64,000 nucleotides of DNA from Thalassobacillus devorans MSP14 (GTDB lineage: Bacteria; Bacillota; Bacilli; Bacillales; Halobacillaceae), in NCBI RefSeq assembly GCF_000496835.1, contig NZ_KI543236.1, positions 275,964-339,963 of the forward strand, read 5' to 3'. Under the pieces are notes generated by a model, which was given only the letters and a program-made list of their open reading frames with translations, did not search any database and was not told the origin of the DNA. The translations under genes were made by a program, and so were the position numbers. Shown piece after piece: positions 26,181 through 35,416 of this stretch (positions are counted from its first letter, which is position 1; every line of letters starts with the position of its first letter).

Positions 26181-26211
26181 TAAGTTCGCTGAAAGGAGTC
26201 GTTCTTTTTTT

Positions 26212-27123
26212 ATGGAAATGAAACAGATTAACAGTCACTGCTACTATTTTCATAGCGCTGTCAACATAGGCTATGTCCACAATGGCAATGATGGCATGAT
26301 CATTGATGCCGGTATCGACAAGTCTGCGATTAAAAAGGTGATCAAAGGTTTGAAGCAGCACAAGCTGCCAATCACCCATTTATTCATTACTCATGCGCAT
26401 GCCGATCACTACGGGGGAGCGAAATATCTCCAGGATAATTTTGATATTCGTACGATTGCTCCCAAATACGAGGCTGCTATCCTGGAAAATCCGTCACTCG
26501 AACCGTTATACTTATTCGGAGGGAATGATCCCCTGGATGAAATACGAAATAAATTCCTGGAAGGGCCACCGGTACGGATTGATGATAAAGTGTGGGAAGG
26601 GAACTTTACATTTGGAGAATACGAACTGGAAACTTTTTTACTTCCAGGCCATAGCTACCACCAGCTGGCTGTGAAAGTCTATGATGTTCTGTATGCGGCT
26701 GACAGTTATTTTGCGGAAGCGCAGCTTGAAAAACATAAGATTCCTTATATTACAGACTGCGCGTTGACGATAGCCAGTCTCACCCGGGTAAAGGAAATTG
26801 AATGTGATGGCGCAGTTCCCGGTCACGGGGAATTTGAGACCAATTTTCAGGACACGGTCAGGAAAAACATCGCCTATCATGAGCAGCTTTCCACCTGGCT
26901 GGAGGAATATATTTCGGATCATCCGGACGGCGTCAGCCACGAGCGGGTGATTGGGGAGATGTGCGATGCTTATGGTGTCGATAACAACCAGCTTTCCCAG
27001 TGGCTGTTGTATCGCACGGCTGTCACGGCTTATCTGATCGGTCTCATCAAAAAAGGAGCCATCACATTTGCCATTGAAGGAAACCGCTGGGTGTTCAAAA
27101 AGATGGAAAAAGGAGAGGGTTAG
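26212..27123 (+). CDS. MBL-fold metallo-hydrolase
   Basis: A 303-residue metallo-beta-lactamase-fold protein. The zinc motif THAHADH (HxHxDH) is at about residue 63, the second metal ligand in LPGHSYHQ near residue 145, and the third in VPGHGEF near residue 203. A winged-helix-like C-terminal region (about 245-300) is typical of the glyoxalase II/YqgX-like branch. Substrate unknown. Its stop overlaps the stop of the convergent DUF421 gene (TTAG, 27120-27123). Confidence 0.88.
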   Translation: MEMKQINSHCYYFHSAVNIGYVHNGNDGMIIDAGIDKSAIKKVIKGLKQHKLPITHLFITHAHADHYGGAKYLQDNFDIRTIAPKYEAAILENPSLEPLYLFGGNDPLDEIRNKFLEGPPVRIDDKVWEGNFTFGEYELETFLLPGHSYHQLAVKVYDVLYAADSYFAEAQLEKHKIPYITDCALTIASLTRVKEIECDGAVPGHGEFETNFQDTVRKNIAYHEQLSTWLEEYISDHPDGVSHERVIGEMCDAYGVDNNQLSQWLLYRTAVTAYLIGLIKKGAITFAIEGNRWVFKKMEKGEG

Positions 27124-27800
27124 TATGGTAGCACATACAAATCCTCTCCTTCTTTATATTCTGCATATAAAACTTCGGTGTAATCCGCTATTTCCTGCTG
27201 TTGGAGCTGGGTAGACAGCCACTGTTTATCGAACCCGGCTTCTTCCAGGTTATCCCACAGCACTTCACCATCGCTGATAAAGGCCATAGGCAAAGGAGTC
27301 GTCTGGGGTGTGAGGTTCAAGTCGCCACGAGTCGGTGTCTGATCCAGTGATTTTTTCAATACAGAAATCGACCCATCGGTTTCCAGGACCGCATATTCGA
27401 CTTCGCGGAGGGAAAAGACATCCTTGGAACGGAGCAAATGCTGTAGCTGATTGATATCGAGTTTGTTCTGTTTCAATTCTTCCCGTATGATTTTTCCTTT
27501 ATGAATGACAATCGAGGGTTGCCCTTCCAAAAACCCCCGTGTTGCTTTTACCTTTTCTGTCAAAATTTCCGTTACATACATCAGTATTCCCCATACCAAT
27601 ACGGCAAACGCAATCTGCCATAACCCGACTTCGGGGTCATAGAGGGCATTTCCGACAAGCTCACCGAGGATGATAGCGGAAATGAAGTCAAACGGCGTGA
27701 GCTGGGTAATCTGTGATTTTCCCAGTACCTTGGTTAATACGAACAGGGCAGCGAACCCAAAAGAAGCTTCTAATAATATACGAAAATAGTCCATATTCAT
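27120..27800 (-). CDS. DUF421 membrane protein (YetF/YrbG family)
   Basis: About 226 residues: three N-terminal membrane helices (LLEASFGFAALFVLTKVLGK, FISAIILGELVGN, FAVLVWGILMYVTEIL) and a cytoplasmic DUF421 domain. The domain carries the family marks GQPSIVIHKGKI, LRSKDVFSLREVEYAVLETDG and a final EVLYAEY strand. ATG 27800 after AGAAGGA is preferred to the longer reading from 27827. A paralogue lies at 60497. The function of the family is not established; some members affect spore germination or envelope properties. Confidence 0.9.
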   Translation of the reverse strand: MNMDYFRILLEASFGFAALFVLTKVLGKSQITQLTPFDFISAIILGELVGNALYDPEVGLWQIAFAVLVWGILMYVTEILTEKVKATRGFLEGQPSIVIHKGKIIREELKQNKLDINQLQHLLRSKDVFSLREVEYAVLETDGSISVLKKSLDQTPTRGDLNLTPQTTPLPMAFISDGEVLWDNLEEAGFDKQWLSTQLQQQEIADYTEVLYAEYKEGEDLYVLPY

Positions 27801-27890
27801 CACGATCCTTCTATCTGTTGTTACCATTGTAGACAGAGATAGAAGGAGCTATACAAAAACCTGGAAGATATTTCTCTTCCAGGTCGAACA

Positions 27891-28316
27891 TCAGTTTAAC
27901 GTTTTAATCATCGTAACATGGGGGATTCCCGCATCCATGAACTGGCTGGAAATCGTTTCATATCCGAGGGATCGATAGAATTCTTCCGCATGTGTCTGAG
28001 CATTCAATTTCGCCTGCTTCAAGCCTTCTTTTTCGATCCGTTTTTCCATCGCTTCAATCATCTGTCTGCCGAATGAGCGGCCGCGGAATTCTTTTTTTAC
28101 ACAAATCCGCTCCAGCTTCCCATTCTCTTCGACAAAACGAAGGCGGGCAGCGGCAATTGGCTCGTTATTTTCATAACCAATGAAATGAACGGCCGAATCA
28201 TCATGCTCATCGAGCTCCAGGTCCTCAGGTACCTGCTGTTCCTCGATGAAGACCGTGCGGCGGACACCGAAGGCATCTTTCAGCTGCTGGTCGTTCTCTA
28301 CCGTTTCAATCAGCAT
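27891..28316 (-). CDS. yjcF: GNAT acetyltransferase, YjcF-like
   Basis: A 141-residue GNAT protein of the ElaA/YjcF type, with RRTVFIEEQQVPEDLELDEHD near the N-terminus (quoted in part) and the acetyl-CoA loop EFRGRSFGRQMIEAME. The ATG 28316 lies four bases after the end of yjcG and follows AAGGGTGA; a longer reading to 28340 would overlap yjcG. It is the last gene of a yjcH-yjcG-yjcF cluster on the minus strand, conserved in Bacillus. Confidence 0.9.
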   Translation of the reverse strand: MLIETVENDQQLKDAFGVRRTVFIEEQQVPEDLELDEHDDSAVHFIGYENNEPIAAARLRFVEENGKLERICVKKEFRGRSFGRQMIEAMEKRIEKEGLKQAKLNAQTHAEEFYRSLGYETISSQFMDAGIPHVTMIKTLN

Positions 28317-28320
28317 CAGA

Positions 28321-28833
28321 TCACCCTTCACCGAATACAAATGTTTCGTATACTGTCCAGGAGCCGTTATCCAATTGGTAAAGGAGCTGGAAGCGGTCGA
28401 CCGTCTCTTTCAAGTCAAACCCTTTCATACGAAGCGTGCCGTAAACATCGGAATACTCATCATCGGAAAGCTTCTGGGCAATCGTAATATGCGGCACAAA
28501 AGAGTGTTCCTGCTCACCAGGAAGGTGATCGGCATAAAGCTTTTCGTTCAGTGCCATGATGGTGTCATCAGGCTCGATCTTTAAATAGATGGTATTCGTA
28601 ATTGGTGTAAAGGAGCTGACTTTGTTGATGTCAATTTCGAATGGCTGCGTTTCTTTCGCAATTTCCTTCAGATAAGGTACCATCTCTTTGATTTCATTAT
28701 CCTCTGCCTCAAATGGCTCTTTTAACGTGATGTGTGGCGGAATCAATGCATAATGGGGGTCGTAACGTTTACGGTAGGAGTTTGCGACATCCTGTATTTT
28801 TTTCGGTGGAAAAATGGCGATACCATACTTCAT
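28321..28833 (-). CDS. yjcG: 2H phosphoesterase, YjcG-like (2'-5' RNA ligase superfamily)
   Basis: A 170-residue protein with two HxT motifs, PPHITLKEPF (about residue 34) and FVPHITIAQ (about residue 115), the catalytic histidines of 2H phosphoesterases. B. subtilis YjcG has the same length and neighbours, and a solved structure, but no proven substrate. The ATG at 28833 follows AGGAGGG. Confidence 0.92.
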   Translation of the reverse strand: MKYGIAIFPPKKIQDVANSYRKRYDPHYALIPPHITLKEPFEAEDNEIKEMVPYLKEIAKETQPFEIDINKVSSFTPITNTIYLKIEPDDTIMALNEKLYADHLPGEQEHSFVPHITIAQKLSDDEYSDVYGTLRMKGFDLKETVDRFQLLYQLDNGSWTVYETFVFGEG

Positions 28834-28950
28834 TGGAAAACCCTCCTATAATTAATAGTACTGTTTTTATTCGTGTTGAATGCAAAGTGGATTAGTCAGT
28901 TATTCAGGCTGTCATTATTATACCAAACTATTGCTTTTCCTTACATAGGT

Positions 28951-29691
28951 TTACGGATGGAACATCGTTACCAGGGCGCGCTCCATGTCCTGCTGCCAAT
29001 ATTTCCACGTATGATCACCGTCAAGTTCATGGAAAATGTAAGTGAGCGGCTTCTTATTCAATAGCTTTCTCAATTCATAGTTCGGTGTCACAAAATCTTT
29101 ACGATTCCCATCTGTCGTAGGTACATCCGTTTCTTCGCTGCCGATCGTGTGATAGATAGCAAGTGAGGACATGTCCTTGCTGTTCTGTACTTTATCCATC
29201 ACCTCATCGTTCATGAAAGGGGACTGCATGATGACATTCCCGAATGTATTTGGATATTTAAGTGCCGTCATTAAAGCCACTGTTCCACCGAGCGAATCAC
29301 CCATCAATGTTCTGCCGCTGCCCATGTGATAACCCGGCAGCTCTTCATCCAGAAGCGGCGCCACTTCGTTGACAAGAAATTTGATATAAGCGGATTGCTT
29401 TTCACCGTTCGGGTGATATTTATCCTGACGGTCAAATTTATCCCGGTAATGGATGCCGACAAAAATCGTGTCCTCGATCCGTTTTTCTTTATGAAGCTTA
29501 TCGCTTAATGTTGCGACGCGCCCCATTTGAAAATAATCGTCGCCATCCTGCATGATCGCGATATGATACTTATAAAGCGGAGAATAATTCTCCGGCAGAA
29601 ATACTTTCAATGTCAATGTTTCATCTAAATAGGAACTATTGATCTCAAAATCCTTGAACGTACCATCACGTCCCAAAGCGAACACCTCCAA
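28951..29691 (-). CDS. yjcH: Esterase-family protein, YjcH-like (enterochelin esterase-type fold)
   Basis: A 246-residue alpha/beta hydrolase. The nucleophile elbow is M-G-D-S-L-G-G (about residue 137), and the catalytic histidine is probably in LDGDHTWKYW near the end. It belongs to the PF00756-type putative esterases, related to enterochelin (siderophore) esterases. The true substrate is unknown. Start: a codon at 29691 after GGAGGTG. It lies upstream of yjcG, separated by 117 bases. Confidence 0.88.
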   Translation of the reverse strand: MEVFALGRDGTFKDFEINSSYLDETLTLKVFLPENYSPLYKYHIAIMQDGDDYFQMGRVATLSDKLHKEKRIEDTIFVGIHYRDKFDRQDKYHPNGEKQSAYIKFLVNEVAPLLDEELPGYHMGSGRTLMGDSLGGTVALMTALKYPNTFGNVIMQSPFMNDEVMDKVQNSKDMSSLAIYHTIGSEETDVPTTDGNRKDFVTPNYELRKLLNKKPLTYIFHELDGDHTWKYWQQDMERALVTMFHP

Positions 29692-29867
29692 AAAACGACA
29701 ACTTATCTATAAATGTAACACACCTATTTTATCATATCATTGTCAAAAAAGTAGGACAGCTCTGACGATTGTCATCGAATTGAAAACTCTTTTGTTAGAG
29801 TATAAGTGCATGGGCCTCCGACAGAACAGAGGTTTAAGGGAAAGTATAAAAAATTGTCGATAAGTTA

Positions 29868-29896
29868 TTGACACAAAACTGAAATCATATTATATT
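29868..29896 (+). promoter_or_regulatory. Sigma-A promoter of tRNA-Val
   Basis: TTGACA, 17-base spacer, TATATT, ending 34 bases before the tRNA. Confidence 0.85.
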
Positions 29897-29930
29897 AGTA
29901 CTTGTCCAATTCAAAACAACTTTATCCCAT

Positions 29931-30003
29931 GATTCCGTAGCTCAGCTGGGAGAGCGCCACCTTGACAGGGTGGAGGTCGTTGGTTCGAGCCCAATCGGAA
30001 TCA
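29931..30003 (+). tRNA. tRNA-Val (anticodon GAC)
   Basis: A full cloverleaf: acceptor GATTCCG/CGGAATC, D-arm GCTC/GAGC, anticodon stem CCACC/GGTGG with loop TTGACAG (anticodon GAC), and T-arm GTTGG/CCAAT with TTCGAGC. Discriminator A. The CCA end is not encoded. A single tRNA with its own promoter and terminator. Confidence 0.95.
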
Positions 30004-30012
30004 CTAAGTTCT

Positions 30013-30055
30013 AAAAGCCTCTGGCCGTTGATCCTGCAACGGTCAGGGGCTTTTT
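30013..30055 (+). terminator. Terminator of tRNA-Val
   Basis: An 18-bp near-perfect stem (AAAAGCCTCTGGCCGTTG with CAACGGTCAGGGGCTTTT) plus T-run. Confidence 0.93.
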
Positions 30056-30195
30056 ATTATTGATGTAAGTTAAAAAGGAAGTACAGCTTTCAAATAGTGA
30101 AAAACTTGAGCATATGGAAAATGTTCTAAGTATTAAAAGTTGTTTTGCAAGCTTTCTATTTTGCATGTTGGGTAACGCCTGCTATTCTTACTTAT

Positions 30196-31248
30196 CTAAT
30201 GAACTGATAATTTAAAGTATCGAATCATATTGGTATAAATATGGCTTAAAAGACTTACTGACACATATATCCAGGCTGCAATGGCAACGTATATCATAAT
30301 ATTCGGAATTACTATTAATGGTGGAAATTCCAATGCTTTAGTTAATTGGAATGTGCTTGTTGTGTACATCGCCAACGGGAATACCATCCCCCATAATTGC
30401 GGGTCATATGATAGTGGATATCGATTATACAGGTGTTTCCATACCATTAAAATAATCAGTAATGGTATCCACCAGGTTCCTGTAATCCAGAAAAATAATG
30501 TAAACCCTTTTAAAAATGGAGTGATCTCAAATAATAATGGGAAACTTTCTGCATGAAGTATTAAGGTAGAGCCGGCTAAGGTAGTAATTGCAACTGCTCC
30601 CATGTTAATCCAGTACGGTGGGGTGAGCGCAGCAAATTCCAACTTTAAAAATGTGAACCTGTAAAATATAAGCGTGATAATGTTTAGATAAAGCATGCAG
30701 CCAAGAAAATACATACATAACGTGGTAAATAAAATGACAGAATTCCCGTTATCCAGGTGAGATGTAAGGAGGGTACCAAGTATAGATATTGACTGTGTCG
30801 CAACAGCTGCGATCAACCATGCTCCATTAATTCCTTCAGCTATAGATGGTTTATCCCTTCTAATTGTGACGGCTGTGAAAAATGTGTACATCACCAGCAC
30901 CCACAATATAATCCCAAGTCCCCATAAGAAGGTTGCAATCAAATATGCTTCAGCGACAATGATAAGCTGACTTCCAAATACACATGTTCCAGCCACTAAG
31001 GTAAAAAAACCGGGGCCTCGTATGTGACTGGTTATATCTTCAAGTATTTTCTTGGAAAATAGTAGTATTCTCAGTATAGTGATCAGCCACAAGGTAATAT
31101 ATGCAAATATGTTAATGTATAACAGAGTCGTTGAAAATAAAACCAAGTCAAGGAGATATGCACCAATAGATAAAGCTCCTGTAGCCATAACAAGTGCAAA
31201 ATAACCGGGGAAAAAATCTTCAAAATTCCGCTTCAAAAAGACTAACAT
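30196..31248 (-). CDS. TDT/SLAC1-family transporter (TehA-like)
   Basis: About 350 residues with ten membrane helices. The opening FFPGYFALVMATGALSIG is typical of the tellurite-resistance/dicarboxylate transporter (TDT) family, which includes TehA, C4-dicarboxylate carriers and SLAC1 anion channels. The substrate is unknown. GTG 31257 would overlap the GAGGTGA site, so ATG 31248 is the better start. It stands alone, convergent with the tRNA. Confidence 0.85.
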   Translation of the reverse strand: MLVFLKRNFEDFFPGYFALVMATGALSIGAYLLDLVLFSTTLLYINIFAYITLWLITILRILLFSKKILEDITSHIRGPGFFTLVAGTCVFGSQLIIVAEAYLIATFLWGLGIILWVLVMYTFFTAVTIRRDKPSIAEGINGAWLIAAVATQSISILGTLLTSHLDNGNSVILFTTLCMYFLGCMLYLNIITLIFYRFTFLKLEFAALTPPYWINMGAVAITTLAGSTLILHAESFPLLFEITPFLKGFTLFFWITGTWWIPLLIILMVWKHLYNRYPLSYDPQLWGMVFPLAMYTTSTFQLTKALEFPPLIVIPNIMIYVAIAAWIYVSVSLLSHIYTNMIRYFKLSVH

Positions 31249-31515
31249 CAAGCTCACCTCGAATTGACCTGTTTAATGACTTATAAACAGGTCTTGCTTT
31301 TTTGTACTTCCTCTATTATTAATCAACAACCATACATCTATCAATGGTTGACGGAAACTGACACAATGTCAAGACTACTCTTATTGTACGCCTTCTTTTT
31401 CCAAATGCATGTAAATTTAATATTGAAATATCAATTTTTTATGTGATAATGGAAAAACAGATTAAATAGTTAGAAAAAATGAAATATTATTAAATTTCAT
31501 CATGGAGGGATCGAG

Positions 31516-32766
31516 ATGTCTGATACGAGGACGGCATTGATTGTCGGCGGGGGGATTGGCGGTCTTGTGACTGCTCTTAAACTTCACCGCGTTGGTGTGT
31601 CAGTGCGTGTATTTGAAAGTGTGGAAACGATTAAAGCATTGGGTGTCGGGATTAATTTATTGCCCCATGCGGTAAAAGTTCTGACAGAACTGGGGTTGGC
31701 GGATGAGCTGAAAAAAGCAGGACTTCCCACTGCAGAGCTTATGTATGTCAACAAATTCGGCAGGAAGATTTGGCAGGAGGATCGGGGACTGGATGCAGGC
31801 TACAATTGGCCTCAATATTCCATCCATCGTGGCCGGCTTCAAATGCTTCTGCTTAATGCAGTCAAACAGGAATTGGGTGAAGACGCCGTTTATACCGGTC
31901 ACCATCTGACTTCATTCCAAGTGTTCGGTGACAAGGTGACGGCTCACTTTGAGAATAAAAAAACGGGTGAGCGTATTGGCTCTTACAGCGCAGATACAAT
32001 GATTGCAGCTGATGGTATCCATTCAGCGGTTCGTAAATTCTACTATCCTCATGAAGGCGAGCCGAAGTTCAGCGGCAGGATTTTATGGCGTGGTATTACG
32101 GAATCTGCTCCGTTTTTAACAGGAAAGTCCATGATAATGGCTGGATATCAGGACCAGAAATTTGTTGCTTACCCTGTATGTCCTGAGGCAGCAGCTGATG
32201 GACGATCACTTGTCAATTGGATTGCCGAGCTTACAGTAGGGGATGAACTGTTATCGCGTGCCGACTGGAATCGGAAAATAGATAAGGCGAAATTTGCTCC
32301 TCATTTTGACGGATGGGATTTTGGCTGGCTGAATGTTCCTCAGCTGATCGAGGAAACAGATGCCGTTTACGAATTTCCGATGGTGGACCGTGACCCGGTG
32401 CCGCGCTGGACATTCGGGCGCATAACCTTGCTCGGGGATGCAGCGCATCCAATGTACCCGATCGGATCAAACGGGGCTTCGCAGGCGATTCTTGATGCGG
32501 ATGCATTAGGACAAGCCCTGATAGAACATCCGAATATAGAAGCTGCTTTGCAGGCATATGAGCAAGCCAGACTTGAACCAACAGCCAATATCGTCCTGAC
32601 CAATCGCCAAAACGGTCCGGAAGTTGTCATGCAAATTGTTGAAGAACGGGCACCTGAGGGTTTTGAAAATCTGGAAGATGTCATTTCTTACAAAGAACTG
32701 GAGGATATCGCAAATAAATATAAGAAGATTGCCGGCTTTGATCGGGAAACACTGAATACCAAATAA
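31516..32766 (+). CDS. FAD-dependent aromatic monooxygenase
   Basis: A 416-residue group A flavoprotein monooxygenase. It has the N-terminal GxGxxG FAD motif (VGGGIGGLVTALKLHR), a mid-protein ADGIHSAVR segment (DG motif) and the GDAAHPMYPIGSNGASQAILDA ribityl-binding motif (quoted in part). It resembles PhzS or salicylate/3-hydroxybenzoate hydroxylase-type enzymes, which hydroxylate aromatic acids with NAD(P)H and O2. The exact substrate is not visible. It heads a unit with a Dabb protein and an aromatic-acid:H+ symporter, so uptake and oxidation of an aromatic acid is a reasonable inference. ATG follows GGAGGGA. Confidence 0.88.
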   Translation: MSDTRTALIVGGGIGGLVTALKLHRVGVSVRVFESVETIKALGVGINLLPHAVKVLTELGLADELKKAGLPTAELMYVNKFGRKIWQEDRGLDAGYNWPQYSIHRGRLQMLLLNAVKQELGEDAVYTGHHLTSFQVFGDKVTAHFENKKTGERIGSYSADTMIAADGIHSAVRKFYYPHEGEPKFSGRILWRGITESAPFLTGKSMIMAGYQDQKFVAYPVCPEAAADGRSLVNWIAELTVGDELLSRADWNRKIDKAKFAPHFDGWDFGWLNVPQLIEETDAVYEFPMVDRDPVPRWTFGRITLLGDAAHPMYPIGSNGASQAILDADALGQALIEHPNIEAALQAYEQARLEPTANIVLTNRQNGPEVVMQIVEERAPEGFENLEDVISYKELEDIANKYKKIAGFDRETLNTK

Positions 32767-32782
32767 TAATAGGAGTGCAGCT

Positions 32783-33076
32783 ATGGTAGAACACATTGTA
32801 TTAGTCAAACTTTCGCAGGAAGCAACGGATGAACAAAAGGAAGAATTGATCCGACGGACGTTAAAATTGAAAAATATCATTCCAGGAATAGTGGATATTC
32901 AGCAGGGAATCAATTTTTCGACCAGGAGCAAGGGGTATGAAATTGGGCTGACGGTCCGGTTTAAGGATAGAAAATCTTTGGAAAACTATGGTCCTCATCC
33001 GGCACACCAGGAAATTGTCGCATATTTGAAGCAGATTGGTCTTGAAGACAGCCTTATCGTTGATTTTGAATTCTAG
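32783..33076 (+). CDS. Dabb-family (stress-responsive A/B barrel) protein
   Basis: A 97-residue dimeric alpha-beta barrel protein, starting MVEHIVLVKLSQEATDEQKE and containing the typical GYEIGLTVRFKDRKSLENYGPHPAHQE segment. Such small proteins act as cyclases, decarboxylases or accessory factors next to oxygenases. Its gene is 16 bases after the flavin monooxygenase, with AGGAGTG upstream, so the two are co-transcribed. Confidence 0.88.
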   Translation: MVEHIVLVKLSQEATDEQKEELIRRTLKLKNIIPGIVDIQQGINFSTRSKGYEIGLTVRFKDRKSLENYGPHPAHQEIVAYLKQIGLEDSLIVDFEF

Positions 33077-33160
33077 TGTTATTTTTTTACTTATATACTT
33101 TAGTGCTTAAACGCGTTTTAGCTTTTAAGTATTAAGATGAAATTCGCACAGGGGGATTAT

Positions 33161-34519
33161 ATGAAAACTTTACAAGCAGGAAAAATCATTGATAACAGTC
33201 GCTTCGGTTCCTTTCATTTTTCTATAATTTTTTGGTGTTTTTTCATTATTCTGATGGACGGATATGATGTAGTCATTTATGGCTCTGTTGTACCTTCATT
33301 AATGGAGGAGTGGAATATCTCTTCCGTAACCGCAGGAGCGATCGGAAGTTACACCGCAGCAGGTACGGCTGTCGGTGCTGTGTTGTTCGGATTATTGGCA
33401 GATAAACTCGGAAGAAAGAAAGTCATTATCCTGTGTACCGTGCTGTTTAGTCTTTCCACTGCGCTGTCTGCTTTTGCCGCAGGGCCTATGGTATTCAGCC
33501 TGTTTAGGGTCTTGGCGGGACTGGGTCTTGGCGGCGTTATGCCGAATGTCATCGCGTTATCGACGGAATATGCTCCTAAAAAAGTTAGAGCTGCCATGGT
33601 TTCTTTCATTTTTTGCGGTTATTCTATCGGAGCGATAGCGGCAGCACTTATTAGTAAATCGGTACTTCCGACACTGGGCTGGAAACCGATATTCTTGCTC
33701 GGTGCCTTACCAATATTGCTGCTTCCCTTTATCGTAAAAAGTCTGCCTGAATCTACCGGTTTCCTTTTAGCAAAAGGAAAAGAAGCAGATGTAAGGAAAA
33801 TCCTCCATAAAATTGACTCCTCTTATACGATAGATAGTGGAGCTAAGTTTGAAATACCTCCAGTTAAGGAGCAGGGGTCCCCGCTGGTGAAACTATTTGA
33901 AAAGAAGCGTGCCGTCAGTACAATCATGTTTTGGATTTCCTGTTTCTCCTGTTTTGTGCTGATCTATGCGATGAATATCTGGCTGCCGAAATTGATGATT
34001 GAAGCGGGATACAGTCTAAGTTCCAGCTTAATATTTGTGGCAGCTATGAACGTCGGGGCGATTGCTGGTACGCTTGTTTTTGGCCGGTTTGCAGATAAAT
34101 GGGGCTTTAAAAAGGTGATGGTCCCTCTTTATATTGTGGGGGCGATTGCTCTTGCCAGCATTGGACTGACCAAGAACATCTTACTCGCTTACCTGCTGAT
34201 TGGCATGATCGGAGCTGCATCTGTTGGTGTCCAGAATATCAGCAATGTATTCGTCTCTCAATATTATCCGCCTTCCATGCGCTCTACGGGAATCGGTGCA
34301 GCAATGGCATTCGGGCGGATCGGCGGTATTTTCGCACCAACATTCGTCGGTATATTGTTGACGATGGACCTTCCTTCCCAAATAAACTTTACCGTCATCG
34401 CTATGGCAGCTGTCCTTGGGGGCATCGCGATTCTGTTTGTTCAGGAAAAGCATGCACATTATAACAGGGTAGAGGACCAAGAGTCTGATGTGGATGCTGC
34501 CAGGGAAAAAGTGGTGTAA
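33161..34519 (+). CDS. MFS aromatic acid:H+ symporter (AAHS family)
   Basis: A 452-residue, 12-helix transporter. The DGYDVVIYGSVVPSLMEEW stretch in helix 1 and LADKLGRKKVI in loop 2-3 are marks of the PcaK/BenK/MhbT group, which takes up benzoate-type acids. ATG 33161 after GGGGGA is preferred over 33137. It follows the monooxygenase and Dabb genes and would supply their substrate. A perfect terminator follows. Confidence 0.9.
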   Translation: MKTLQAGKIIDNSRFGSFHFSIIFWCFFIILMDGYDVVIYGSVVPSLMEEWNISSVTAGAIGSYTAAGTAVGAVLFGLLADKLGRKKVIILCTVLFSLSTALSAFAAGPMVFSLFRVLAGLGLGGVMPNVIALSTEYAPKKVRAAMVSFIFCGYSIGAIAAALISKSVLPTLGWKPIFLLGALPILLLPFIVKSLPESTGFLLAKGKEADVRKILHKIDSSYTIDSGAKFEIPPVKEQGSPLVKLFEKKRAVSTIMFWISCFSCFVLIYAMNIWLPKLMIEAGYSLSSSLIFVAAMNVGAIAGTLVFGRFADKWGFKKVMVPLYIVGAIALASIGLTKNILLAYLLIGMIGAASVGVQNISNVFVSQYYPPSMRSTGIGAAMAFGRIGGIFAPTFVGILLTMDLPSQINFTVIAMAAVLGGIAILFVQEKHAHYNRVEDQESDVDAAREKVV

Positions 34520-34559
34520 CTGACAGATAGAGCTTGTGGTAAATAATTTGAATCGAACA

Positions 34560-34592
34560 ACAAGCTGGGCTGCTATAGCCCAGCTTGTTTTG
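34560..34592 (+). terminator. Terminator of the monooxygenase-transporter unit
   Basis: A perfect 11-bp stem ACAAGCTGGGC/GCCCAGCTTGT with T-rich tail. Confidence 0.92.
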
Positions 34593-34672
34593 TTTATGAA
34601 GGAGGGATCCTGTGATGGATCATGGCAGGGTGTTCCCTTTTCCTCGGTGTTATTTTGCCCTGATGCGAGCTG

Positions 34673-34730
34673 CTTCTGACTTAACGCAGTGATGTTCCTC
34701 CTTAACGCAGGTAACTTCTGACTTAATCAG
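34673..34730. repeat. Short tandem intergenic repeat (CTTAACGCAG-type)
   Basis: CTTCTGACTTAACGCAGT, then CTCCTTAACGCAGGT, then CTTCTGACTTAATCAG: three related 15-20 base units in 58 bases before the tetR stop. Confidence 0.6.
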
Positions 34731-34743
34731 AGAAAGGAGCAGG

Positions 34744-35310
34744 TCATTCCAAGTAAGAAAACCCATAATTAATGAAGTTGTTGATCATTAAAGCCATTTC
34801 TTTCGGGGACTGATCCATGTCATGCGCAATCCAGTCTTTGATGACATGAATCGCCCCGCTGATAACAAAGGTGCTTAAGTAGTTCACTTCTGCCTTTCCC
34901 AAATGATTGTCGCCCCTCCAATTGTTCATCATGAACCCACGCGTCAATTCCATCATTCTTTTCTCGAAGGTAGGGGCTGCATCTTTTTTCAGCAAGGTTT
35001 GAAACATGAACTTGTTTTCGATGACATATTCTAGTATTTTCCGGGTCATCTGAATGGATTCTTCTTCAGCAGGGTAGTTGTAGCTATTTAAATATTCGTT
35101 CATATCTTCGGTGATTTCTTCTTCAATTTTACTCAATAAGTCATAGTGGTCGTTGTAATGGGTGTAGAAGGTGGAACGGTTGATATCGGCGAGCTCGCAG
35201 ATTTCCTTTACCGTTATATCGGAAATCGGCTTTTGGGCAAGCAGCGTAATCAGTCCTTCCTTCAATACTTTCCGTGTGTACTTCTTGCGGCGATCCAGCT
35301 TTTCACTCAC
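34744..35310 (-). CDS. TetR/AcrR-family transcriptional regulator
   Basis: A 188-residue repressor-type protein. The N-terminal helix-turn-helix is clear (ITVKEICELADINRSTFYTHYNDHYDLL); the C-terminal ligand domain is of the TetR_C_8/DhaS type. It is divergent from the MMPL exporter gene. A TGTTG-N6-CAACA palindrome overlaps the exporter's -35 box, which makes autoregulated control of the exporter the natural reading. Confidence 0.9.
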   Translation of the reverse strand: MSEKLDRRKKYTRKVLKEGLITLLAQKPISDITVKEICELADINRSTFYTHYNDHYDLLSKIEEEITEDMNEYLNSYNYPAEEESIQMTRKILEYVIENKFMFQTLLKKDAAPTFEKRMMELTRGFMMNNWRGDNHLGKAEVNYLSTFVISGAIHVIKDWIAHDMDQSPKEMALMINNFINYGFSYLE

Positions 35311-35343
35311 AGATATGCCCTCCTTTTGTTAAGTTTTTGTGAC

Positions 35344-35416
35344 AATCCAACACATTCATAGTGTTTTGTTGGGAAACAGACGCAATTTCCAAAACTGTTT
35401 GTTGAAAATCCAACAC
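35344..35416. promoter_or_regulatory. Candidate TetR operator region
   Basis: AATCCAACAC occurs at 35344-35353 and 35407-35416, each accompanied by an opposed GTTGT block: TTTTGTTGG at 35364-35372 and TGTTG at 35400-35404. The second palindrome lies over the -35 of the exporter promoter. Confidence 0.55.
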
